A DNA stretch of 64,000 bases, taken from Callipepla californica brunnescens. Taxonomy: Eukaryota; Chordata; Aves; Galliformes; Odontophoridae. The position numbers and the translations under genes are program-made. Shown here one piece after another: positions 1 to 12,300 of this stretch (position 1 is its first letter; each line of letters starts with the position of its first letter). The stretch spans positions 16,763,244 to 16,827,243 of the forward strand of contig JALIRH010000002.1 in the NCBI GenBank assembly GCA_023055505.1. Reading direction: 5' to 3'. The notes beneath the pieces were generated by a model that was not told the DNA's origin, made no database searches, and saw nothing but the letters and a program-made list of their open reading frames with translations.

Positions 1-1132
1 AAAATACAATCCAGATAAAAAAGTCTGCATATTAAAGTGAATTAAATTGCACCTGAATATAAATATTCAATTCTGAGTTCATTTATCTTTTTTCTATTAA
101 ATTTTCTTAGGCCACAGAAAGTAGGGATTTTAAATTCCATACAATATCTGAGATATAGGTTCTGATCAATCATGGTAAGGAAGGATTAGAGCCACACTTA
201 ATTGTACAGTTGAGCCCAAATATTAAGACCAGACATTTCAGTAAAACACTTATGAAAGTATGAGAGGATTTCCTTAATGCAATCTTGATGTGAATTTGTA
301 ATTAAATTTGTCCATTATTTTCTTGAATACACACAGTAGAACTAAAACTAATGTGCAATTTATGAAGGATGAAGACAGCTGTTTAGTTTTGATTTTCAAA
401 GACCTTTGTTTCTTGTAGAAGTTTTGAATCCAGTCAGTATTTATATAAAATAAAACCAGCAAATATAAAATAACCAGCAAGTCTTTCTTATCAAGAAGTG
501 AGAAAGCAACAGTTCTCTTCCCCACCCTCAACAGCATTCCAGGCATTCTGACCATTGACAAGCTCAGTTCCTAGAAGTTTGCACAAGACTTGGGTACATA
601 TGAGCTGCATGGAAGTTAAGCACTAGTAACATTACAAGATTTCTGTAAGGAGAAAGCACTGAAATAAAAATTAAAAAAAATATATATTTCTATGATAATT
701 TATCTACTATGGAAGTGTCTACAGAATCAGATTATTTATGCTCTCACTGTTCTGTTTTCAGAAAACAGAAGTGAAGTTACTTAACTACATACTTTCATAC
801 TTTCTTTCATTCAAGGCATATGCTCCATCATGAAGAAAGTATTACTTGAAAGAGATACTAACATGGGGAACAAACAGCTTTCCTGCCCCTCAGCACAAAA
901 AAAAAAAAAAAAAAAAAAAAAAAGACTCAACAATATGTCTGTGGGAAGTCTGTCAGGTTAATCACATAATAACTTCTTGTCTGACATTTAATAAATAAGT
1001 GGTCTGGGAATACAAGGAAAACAGTAAGAAAAATGTACACATACATAACCTAATATAAGAAGACAACCTTACTGTATGTTTATTTTATTTTTCCATTCCA
1101 AACAGTAAATATAAAACATGAATGCTAAGTAC
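1..1132 (-). other. OXR1 intron 5, partial
   Basis: AT-rich intronic DNA with no recognisable exon or complete repeat. It holds a 27-base A tract at 897-923. A 95-codon reading frame on the minus strand at 274-561 matches nothing I know and has no splice or coding support. Confidence 0.6.
897..923 (+). repeat. Poly(A) tract, 27 bases
   Basis: An uninterrupted A run after CCCCTCAGCAC in OXR1 intron 5. Confidence 0.9.
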
Positions 1133-1285
1133 CTTGCCATTGGTGATGTACTTGCAGTTAATTTTCAGGAACTTCTCTGTAAACGCTTCCTCCTCTTCAG
1201 AGGTAGATGATACCACTCTCGTAGTACGAACGCATGGATGTGCTGGTGAAGCAACTGATTCTTTCCGTTGCACTCCATCTGGATC
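1133..1285 (-). CDS. OXR1: OXR1 coding exon 5 (DPDGVQRKES... to ...YITNGK)
   Basis: This 153-bp, 51-codon, phase 0-0 exon has acceptor CCCTTTTAG/GATCCAG and donor GGCAAG/GTACTTAG. It begins DPDGVQRKESVASPAHP and runs to VVSSTSEEEEAFTEKFLKIN and CKYITNGK. The acidic SEEEEAF stretch precedes the start of a GRAM-like segment that continues in the next exon, outside the window. The first half (about 22 residues) differs markedly from the human sequence I recall, while the second half is nearly identical, typical of a variable linker meeting a fold. Confidence 0.94.
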
Positions 1286-3323
1286 CTAAAAGGGAATGCA
1301 AAAGGAGAATGTAGCAGCCTGCCTTTTCATTAAGGGATCTTCTGCTGTGTTTGCTGTTATTCTTTAACATTAATATAAAGGTAAAAATAGAACTCCAAAT
1401 CCACTGTAGTTTATAGGAATACTTTGATCAGAGAGTACATGCAACTCTAATAATGTATAGCTTAACTAGCCCATGGGAAGAAATGCCAGCACACAACAGC
1501 ATTCAGAATCAATGTAGGAACAAATAAAATACAAACTTACATAAGGAGATCACTTGATACCTTTTCACATTTCAAACCATGAGTGACAGGCAGTTAGCAG
1601 AAAGGATTATTTCCCAGCTTCAACAAACAAAAGCCCTGTTCAGTGCTTTCTGTTATGCCTTTGATATTATATATTATTCTATGTTTGAAGGTCTCACAGA
1701 AGGTCAGCTAGTAGAAGCTTTGACTGATATTAAGTCTAAGCCTACGCTAGATCAAGTTGCTCACGGCTACTCCAGTCAAGATCAAGTTTTCAAGGCTGGA
1801 GATTCCACTGCCTCTCCTAGAAACTTGTTAAATATTTAACCAATCTCACTGCAAGAAAACAGTTTCCTGTTATTTAACCAGAACCTTCTGTGCAACATCC
1901 TATAGTTACTGCTGCCCATCCTTTCACTCTGAAGACACCAGGTTATTTTCTTCCCTGCAGCCTCTCTTACCTTCTACAATGCAGTAATCAGGTTCTCCAT
2001 CAGCATTTTCTTCCCCAGGCTAAAAAAAAAACCAACCCACCCCAGCTTCCTCAATCAATTTTTAAGGATGTTTAAGGATGGTATTACCATCATGAAATGG
2101 ATGACCTGACAAGCCTCCATTGGGTTCTCTCCAGCATATCAATCTTTACCTTGTACTGAAATGAAATAAGCACACAGCACTGTAAATGAAGCTCCTGTGA
2201 CAAGGAATAATCACTCTCCTAAACCATTTGGCATTACTCATCTTCTACCTGGAATGTGATTAGCCTTCACTGCCAGAAGAGGACATGGTTGAACATCTTT
2301 TCTACCAGGACACTAGGTCCTACCTCTCCTGCTCTGGGGTAGTATCAAGTACCAGTAGTACCACTAGTGGGGTTTCTCAGGGTTCCATTCCAGGGCCAGT
2401 TTTCTTTAACACTTTCATCAATGACTTAGTATACATTTGAGTCCTGTATCCAAGTAACTTTGTGTAAAACACTAAACTGGGAGAAGCTGCTGACTCCTTA
2501 GATAGTAGAGAGGGTCTGCAGAGAGATCTTGACAAACTAGAGCATTGGGTAATCATTAAATGCATGACATTTAAAAATGGCATGCGATAGATTCTGCACC
2601 TGGGACTGGGCCTGGAATAAATGTATTGGGGGACAATAGGCTGGAAAGCAGCGCTGTGAAAATGGATCTGAGGGGTTCTGGTTGATGGCAAGCTGAATAT
2701 TAAGGAGCTTTTTAATTGCTTAATCCAGTAAACTTTTTAATTTGTGCATAAGATTGTTGAGTAAAGAAAAAAACCAGAAAAACAAGCCAGTCAACAAAAC
2801 AAAAACAGCATAAGAAAGGCTTAGTCTATGCTAAGTTATTACACAAAGCCTGATGCTAAGCTTACTGAAATACATACTGAAATCTTAACTTAAACACAGC
2901 TTTGTAAGAAAAAAAAACACAGTTATAAAGGACTACTATCAAATGCTGGTTTGTATTCACTCACACAGTAATGCCAAACTATTGTTTGATGAAACAGAAA
3001 TTGAATAGCCTTGAGCTTTTTGCTTATAACCAACTTCTGAACCTTTGCTTAGGAAAATACAGTCATCTTATCCAATTTCTAGTAATCCACGATCATAATA
3101 AATGGAGATCTCATTACGTCACACAGGCAGTGTAGCATCACTTCTCAAGTTAACCTGCAAGTTTTGAGGACGGTCAATAATGACAGACAGCACTACAGAG
3201 CATAAAATAATGTATGCTAACATTGTTCTCACTGGGGTAGTTATCAGCAGAGGGGAAAAAACATGGACAACAAGTGCTATCAAAGAACCAAACTCTCCCG
3301 AAGGCAACCACCACTTACACTGC

Positions 3324-3389
<66 letters not shown>

Positions 3390-6300
3390 AATCCCCACAC
3401 ACAAACTACTCACTGAAAAGTGCAAGTCATTTCTGCCATTCTTCACTTGTGTTCAACAGAAGTCATCTAGACACCATTCACTTCCCTTACATAGGTTTGG
3501 AAAAACATGAGAAACGGGGTTGTCCATAAACAATTATCATTCTGTTTAAATTTTCCTGAAGCATTTAAAGGGATCCCTGTGTGATATGTAAGGCTCTGTA
3601 CAAGAGTTCTGCAGAACTCAGAATAGCGTATCAAGTGAAAATGAACACTCAAGATGTTGCTAATGCTCAACTGCCCACACCAGGCAAAATAATCCTTTGT
3701 CTAAGAAGACTAAAGCTCCAAAAGTTTTTTAATCCATTTTGTTTCTTGCGATTTCAAGCTTTAATCTGTTTTTGCTGATTATATGCACATGACAGTTGGA
3801 AATAAAAAAAATCAGAGCTACTGATACACTACTTAGTCCCCATATCTGCTATTGCAAACAAACTTATACAAAATAATTCACAAGACCAAAGCTAAAGTAT
3901 TTCTCCTGACATGACATATATTTACTACATTGTTGAAAGATCTCTTATTTCTGTAAGTGTGACTATTTTTTTCCTCTGAGTAGTTTCTCAGTATATATTC
4001 TACATAGGTAGGCCTATACTAGCATTTTAAGTCATTCTGAGAGCTGATACAGAAGAAAAGAGATTAATCTAGTTTATTTACTGAGCTACAACACCTCCAG
4101 TTTGGTTTCAGGAGTAGGTATCTGACAGCTTTACTATACACTACCAAGATATTCGGTTATTCAAAATAAAAGAAAATAACTGGGAAGAGATTAGTACTGA
4201 CATGTTAGGAAACAGCTGAATAAGGTCAGAATCACATATATTACAGTATCAAAACTGTATCTTCTCTGCATATTTCTGGTTTGAGTTCTTCCCATTATAT
4301 TCTTTTAATAGCAAACTAGTGTTCCTGGAAATACATACTTTTACAAAGTGAGCTCAAAGACAAAAAAAACTGCATTTAAGCTTAATTATAGGGCAGCTTT
4401 CAAAGCTTTACAGTACAGAAAAGTCTATAAACACAGACAATGCTGTTAAGTGAAAGCTGCCTATAATCAACTCTCAATAATCAGCCCTTCACTGAAATAG
4501 ACTTTTTATTTCTTTTTCCTTAACGAAGCCAAAGGAAAGCTCCTCAACCTCTATACTAAGGGAGGGGTGATGGGTAGGATGGCAGGGGTAGAACCCTTAA
4601 CTACATAAATATTCTTGTCAATGTAAAAATGTATCATTGCTACAGAGTATATCAATATTACTCAAAATCAGACTAAAATATTTATCTAGCACCCAAAGGT
4701 AACACACATAAATGCAACTGATATCTTAAGCATTGATTCTTATCTGCAAAAATAGTAATGACTTGAATGCAAGCCAGTTTTCACACAGAAAACTCATTTA
4801 AGATAATACAATCTTGCATCTACTATTCTACTTTCAACTCCAGGTGTTAAAGTACTTTCTCCCCAGAATGAATAAATACTTTAAGAAGAAAGCAGAACAT
4901 TAATAACATTCATCTTGTAAGGGAAAAGTTACTTTCAAGAATGGGTATACCTACATTTACTGTAGCTTTGTCAAACTCTGCTTCTGAAGATGTAGGTGAT
5001 AGGGGACTTATAGGGCTTAGAGAGGGGGAGCTGTCCACACTAGATATGTAGTCTGGGTCAGGAACATACAAAATCTATAAAGAAGATATAATGCAGTTAG
5101 AAGATATGCTTTCAAGTTTACTTTAGACTTCCCACTACTTCAGCTAAATGTCACACTTTCTCAAAATAAGCTATTTTTCTTCCAGTTAATTTTAACAGAG
5201 TTGAGGGAATAAACAATGCAACAAAATATTTCTTGATAAACTTTGAACACTTTTAAATACTATTTTAGGAAGCAAGGAGATATTTAATCATAATTGAGAA
5301 AAGGTTCAAATAGAAAGCATTAGAACTATATAGTTTGTCAGAAACACTTCGCAGTATACATAAGGATGTCCTGCCTGATTATTTCTCTTGCTTACTTGAG
5401 TAACCAAGAGGCAGGCTAGGAGAAGTGTTTACAGACATGCTCTTAGCACCAAATGTAGAAGAAAAGGAAATAGTCTAGAAAGTTATTCACCCCTCAAAGA
5501 GACTGCTTGGGTGACAGTAAGCATTCAAACTTAGACTAGGTTTTGAAGCCATCAGAAATAAACACTGAAGCATAAAATGGTTTGGGTTGGAAAGGACCTT
5601 TAAGATCATCAAGTTCCAACCCCCCTGCTATAGGCAGGGACACATCCCACTAGACCAGCTTGATCAAAGCCCCATCCAGCCTTGACCTTGAACGCTTTCA
5701 GAGAGGGGGCAACCTATTCCAGCATCTCAACACCTTCACAGTAAAGAATTTCTTAGTATCAATTCTAAATCTACCCTCTTCCAGTTTAAAACCATTTCCC
5801 ATCATTCTGTCACTACATGCCTTTATAAGAAGCCCCTCCCCAGCTTTCCTGTAGCCTCCCTTCGGGTACTAGGAGGGTGCTATGAGGTCCCTCAGGAACC
5901 TCCTCTTCTCCAGGTTGGAAAGCCCTAGTTCTGTCAGCCTGTCCTCATAGGATTGTTTCAAATAAAAGGCTAATACCAAATGGCCTCATCAGCTGCCCTA
6001 TCACTTTTTTCTAGGCCTAGTTTTAAAGAAAATGAAAAGGGCTGATGGAAAAAGAAAAAGAGAAAAATTAGAAGGAAGTAAGCAATACTAACCTAAAAGA
6101 AATAAGTAGCAGTAGTTTACACAGTCCTGCTAAAAGGACAGCAGCTTTAAGGTTGGAACGAAAACATTTAACTTACTGAAGCAGAAATGCAAGCAGTAGC
6201 ATGCAGTCAGAAATACAGTTTGCAAGCTGTACTATGAATTGATTTTCAGAGCAAGCTATTGTAAACAGCCTGCTATATTGACAAAGCAGCAATTTAGCTT

Positions 6301-9300
6301 GTGCCCAAGTGTCATTACATCATTAAAGTTCCTTGATTTTATTTGAGAGAGAGGTATTTTCATTGTGGGTTTGTTTTTTTGAGAAGGAAATCACAGATCA
6401 GAAAAAAACTGAAGTCTTTTACTAAGGCAATAGGAATTTAATACTTGCTCTGATAGAACATGAGAAATCTGGGTGAAAAAAAGTCTTTGCTGAGTAAGTA
6501 ACACACATAGCATAATAGTACCTGTCCAGGAACGACTGCTCTGGAGAAAAGCTTATTTAATTGAACCAGTTCATTGGGTGTTGTATCAAATTTCAAGGCA
6601 ATACTGTTTAAAGTATCTCTTGATTCCACCTGTATCAATTGAGGGAAAGAAAAGAAAAACAAAATCAAATCTGTAAGCAGTTAGTTCAAATACTAGCTTA
6701 TGACTTTTAATAGTATATAGATTTTTGTCAACTGTTAGTCCACCTACCTTGGACTGCCCCAAAACATAACTACCTCCTGGTTATCAACCTAATTTAAACC
6801 TGTATATTAACACCTGCCTTCCCACTCAGATGCCAGGAAATCAAAATTGTCAGTCCCATACATTGGTCTGTAGCTCAGATACAGCACCATAACTTCCTCT
6901 GTAAGTTCAGTGCTGGGTACCTCTGGACATATACACAACTGTCTGATTTCACAGAACCTCTCATCTTTCTCCATCTTCTCCACGAGCCTCCTACTGAAAT
7001 AAGGTTCTGTTAATCAGATTTTCAAGTAAAGATCACTGAGATCAGCAAGATGAGCAAAACAGGCCAACTAGTATTAAAGCAGACCGAACACATGCGTTTT
7101 AAAGTGATTTCTGAGACAAGAAATAATTTTTTTTTCCCCCCCCCACAGTCTTAATCTCGCCTCTGCTTCCTCTCTCTATCTCCCAAAACGTATCCAATAT
7201 CAACCAATATAAGAAAGAAAAGTTTATTTTTAAACCCCATCTATCAATCGAAGAGTACACAGGAAGTATTTAAGGATAGTGATAACCACACGATAAGCAA
7301 GGATGCAACTAGAAGCTTATCACAATAATACAGGACTTCATAATACAGTACCAAGTTAAAAAAGGTAAAACATTTTATCACTTAAGAAAATATGAAGCAC
7401 TATAAGCTAAGGTATATTTGTGGGACTAAATACTGAGCAGAGCTACAGAAAAGAATCCCACTAACTACAGTCTTAAATGTCTTCTCATTTGTCCCTCAGC
7501 TTACACATGCATGATATATACCTCTTCTGCTACTTACCAATCATAATGAATAAATTAATTTTTCACAGGTTTAGTTTTCCTTCTATTCAACAAAGCTTAA
7601 GTTTACTTGACAGTTACAGAAAAGAATCCTCTCCGTAAGTGCTTTTTTTTTTTTTTAAAGCATAATTTTCAAGGGATAAGGAGCAAAAGGGGAAAAAAAA
7701 CAACAACAACACTACACATTTTCTTCCTATTGTGTACTACATACCTGCTTTCAAGAAAGCAGATGGATATCACTAGTTGATTGTATATCCATTATGATAT
7801 GCATCCTCTGCTCCTCATGTTCTTCCTTAAAGACTTAAGTCCTATGTTTCATTGGCCCTGTCAACTCCCAACAAACCTATCCGGTAAAAATGCTTCCCTT
7901 CTGCTTGAACGCATTAGTAGAGGCAGAACAAAAAGGGAATGGGGTGGGGTGAAGGAATGAATGGTCACAAAGTATGCATATGTAATAGCATTTGGTCTGA
8001 GAGTAGACCCACCTTATACTCAGCCACACAGATAAATGCAGTGCTTGGAACCCAAAGACTAAAATGCTTCTTCTGTAACCATACGTTAATGTAAATAAGC
8101 ATAGAGGTATGCCCTGGGCATGCCTGCTCCCATTCACAATCTATCTTGGACAGCTTCAGATGAATTAACATTCTACAGAGCATAACATAATGCTTATTGT
8201 TATCAGCAGAACGTAACAAGACACATTCGTTCTTCACAGAAGCAGCAAAGATTATGCCAGAATGTACGTATACATAATGTAGTTAAGAACGAGTGATTAA
8301 ATACTTAACACTAATACATCTTATTGACACTGTGAGAATACCTGGTAAATGCACCTCATATCTGCTGCCAAACCCAAGTAGAATACAGAACATTAAATAA
8401 CGTTCCTCAAAACACTCTGACATTCCAAAGCTTAAAACTAAACACAACACTGACCTAAAAACTTAGGAAAGTGAATACTTGATTAGCTTTTAAAAAAGGT
8501 ACATCATGATCCTAGTGGGTCCCTTCCAACTCAGATTACTCTATGGTTCTATGCTACTGAGCACATCTTGACACAACAGGAATCAGCATGAGGAATCACA
8601 CATCAGTAAGCATAGCTGATAAAGGAACAATTTTCATTAAATACAGAACAAAGATGCCTGTAACAAACACTGCAAACACCACGTACTTCAAAGACTATTA
8701 TACTTTGAAAGAAAACAGAAGGTAGTTTGGGGTACCAAGCACCAATACATTACTACTTGTATTATTATTATTATTAGAAGTAATACATACTAGTATCCTA
8801 AACTCTCATCAAGATTTAAAAGCAGGAGTTGAATGATCTTTTTCTGTACACAACTTGTTATCTTTTTGACAAGGTGCATTTGTAAGTCTAAAGCCACTGA
8901 AACACAGGTACTGCCAAAGAAACAGCAATTTGCTTTCTTAAGAGTTGTTTCTGTGTAAGGGTAGCTCTGTGTAATGGACGCTGCCATTAAGGTACACAAA
9001 GCAGCAAAAACCTCTACTGATTTCAGGCATGAATGACTTCTGCATCATACAGTACTACGCAATCACAGAGATATCCAGAAATCACAGCATTCCCATATCC
9101 TCCTTTTAATTGTTGCTAAAGTAGAAAGCAAAAAAAAACAAACAACAAAAAACAAAAAACCACCACAGAGAACAGATAATTACAACTTACTCCATCATAC
9201 ACTACAACAAAACTGACAGCCAGATCACAAAGGACAGTAGAGTTTCCATCAGGACTGTGTAGTACAGGAGGCTTGCTGAAACACTGCTAAACTATATTCA

Positions 9301-12300
9301 AAAATTTGCTGAATTCAGAAGCTGACTTTCACATAGGTGTTGGAGAAAAACTGCTATTTATCAAGTAGACACTCCGGCAGGTACCACTTAATGATGAAAA
9401 GTTTTTGATACTTTAGACTTAATAATGTTTAGTTATTGTAAATTATTCAACTACAAAGCATAACACTTATGCATTTTAGGCTGCATTTATTCTTTCAGAA
9501 GTAAGACCATCTGCTGATATCTCTAAGCAATTGAAGGTTTTTATCTTAAACATCATACTGTAACAATAGCAAACATAAGTTCCCTTTCCCAGCTGTAATA
9601 CTTGCATAGATGAGTCTTCACACTAAACTTACCGCTGCTGGTCTCTGAACTACTTAACAAATGAAGTGTTCATTTCCACAATTCTTGAGATTTCACAAAC
9701 ACCATTTTAACTTCTGGTATAAGAATGCTTTTTAATGTGCAAGTAGCTTTCCTACAGTCAGTAGCAAGAGCTTCTAGTCAACTGTGTTGTATAACTACAC
9801 AGACAAGTTCCTATCCTTAGCTTCTTCCACCTTCTGTAGTCATTTACATAATATAAAAATAAGCATGAAATTCTAAGCTAGAAAAGCACATTTTGGGGGG
9901 TTGGATTAGATGATCTCTAGAGGTTCTTTCAAACCCTTACAATTCTGTGACGCTGTAATTTTATACATACCACTAGACAGGACTATACTTAAGATCCAAA
10001 TAATCTGTATCACTTTTATACTATCCCAGATCAAACACTCTTCAAATCCTCTTGTCCCATTTAAACCTAGGTAACTCTCATTAGCCCTTTTTTCATACAC
10101 AGAGCATTACTTGTACTCACATTTGCCACATACTAGTAGACAAACACCTTGTTTCATTTTTGTCAGATTAAAAGTTGGTAAATTACTTTAAAACTTTGTT
10201 TAAAGCAAGCTATCCAAAGGGATACAGACAAGCTTGCAAAGACAGCCCACATTAATGTAAAGAGATTCAACAAGGCCAAGTGCAAGGGTTACACTAGGGT
10301 TGGGGCAATCCCAGACAGACCTACAGACTGGAAGAGCTCACTGACAGCAGCTCTGCTAAGAAGCACTTGGAGGCCCCAGTGGATGAAAAGCTCATGTCTA
10401 ATGAGTCAACAGTGTGCACCTGTAGAAGGCCAACTGTACCCTGAGTTGCATCAAAAGAAGGGTGTCCAGCAGGGAGAGGGAGAGGACTGTCCCCATCTGC
10501 TCTGACCTCATGAGGCCCCATCCGGAGTACTGCATTTATGCTTGGTGCTCTCAGCACAAGAAAGATATGGAACTGTTGGAGGAAGTCTGAGAGGAGTACT
10601 ACAAAGGTGATCAGAGAGCTGAAGCACTTTTCCTATGAAGAAAGGCTGAGGGAGCTTGGGTTCCAGGGAGAATCCAGTGTGGCTCTCCAGTTTATAAAAC
10701 AGGAGCATATAAACAGGAGGGAAAACAGGTTTTTGTACAGTGCTGGTTATTACAAATGGTAATAACTAATAGATGGAAGATTCAGATCAGATATTAGGAA
10801 GTTTTTGTCCTTTTTTCTTTTTTTCTTTTAACTCAGAAGTTGATGAGGTACTGGAATAGTCTGTGCAGAAAAACCGTGGATGTCTCATCCCTGGATGTGG
10901 ACCAGGTTCGATGGGGCCAACCTGTACCAGAGGGTGGCACCCCTGCTGACAGCAGGGGCATTAGAAGTACTAGGTTATCTTTCAGGTTGGTTCCAACCCA
11001 AGCCATTCTATTAAAAATCATTTTTTCTACTCATATTTTAATGAGCTTAACTGTTACTGCACCTCTACAACTGGAGTTTACTCATTCTTCCATTAAAAGT
11101 TACACATTTAATGTATATGTATCAGACTATTGCCAAAAAAAGATGTTTTCTTTCTGCTGTATTTCAGGACTAGTTTTGCAGGAACTAGAAAAAAAATCTG
11201 AAACAACAGCTTAAAATAACTAGAAAGAAGCAACAAAATTAGAGATAGGAAGACCAGGAAGAGGGGTGAGAACAACGGGGAAGAAGAAAAAAAACTTTGC
11301 CAAATGCCTGGGGACAGCACTGGTCAATATAACATTGTGACTTCATCAACTAACTTTTCAAAGGCCTAATTTCTGTGACGTGTAATTTAAGGAAAAACTT
11401 TTTAAATATTGCAAGCACAGCACCAAAAATAATTTTAAAGAGGCAAACAGTACGATAGATGAAGTAACATATCATCATTGTGATACACTTTCTAAATAGC
11501 TTGAAATTGAAAAAACTATGACAGCAGTTAGCCCAGAAAAGTCAGACAAGAACATAGCCCTGGCTTTGAAATGATGCATCGAGGAAAAAAACAAAGCATG
11601 CAGTTTGTAGGAGTCCAATCCACAATCACTCTAGAAAGGCATGCATTGGTTCTCTACTTTCAAAATAAGTATGTTCAGCAAGTCATTACAACAACACCAA
11701 ATATTCATCTGAGTTTGAAGTCTAGCTAACTTTCACCTGTTTGATGACCAACATGAAAGCGCTTGCCACCCAAACTCCCTTAGCTAAGAATGAGAATTAC
11801 TCCTAATTTTACCTTGAGCAGCTGCAGTTTTGTTCTCAGCATCCAGCCTAGCTGGTTTCTAACTAACACAAACAAGTGAAGAGTTTCTAGAAGCTGGACT
11901 TAGCACTAAATAACTACAAAAAGATCAAGTTAGAGTGACAGTTCAGTGGTAAGAACTCTGGCTTAAAACTGTGTCTTAAGACTCTGCTCTATTATACACT
12001 TGTGTCTTTCATTAATTTATAACAAGAGTCTTCCCATGACTCAGACCACATACATCATGCTTCACGAGTTTATGCAGTATTTCAGAAGAAAAGCACAGTG
12101 TTCATTCCCCAGAGAGTTGAACAAAACCAAGAAAAGTCACATTTACCTTTCTTCAGTAGCAAGAATTCAAACAGCCAACATTTGTTTTGAATTTCAACTT
12201 CAATTCTAGCCCACACGAAAGGCTTTCTTAAGTTCTCAATTGGAATCAAGCTAATGAAATGCATCTTGCTTTAATACACACATCCTCTTAATACACACAT

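Larger units (their letters stand above)
1286..4960 (-). other. OXR1 intron 4
   Basis: About 3.7 kb of intron. It carries a plus-strand ORF at 1579-1839, a CR1 fragment at about 2350-2700, a 58-base A tract at 3330-3387 and an imperfect hairpin at 4385-4467. The rest is unremarkable AT-rich sequence. Confidence 0.75.

Noticed and set aside
3119..3510. ORFs with poly-Lys or poly-Phe runs
   Set aside because: They are produced by the 58-base A tract.
10321..11214. Several 60-124 codon ORFs
   Set aside because: They lie within a degraded CR1 element or run off its end, and no intact reverse transcriptase frame remains.
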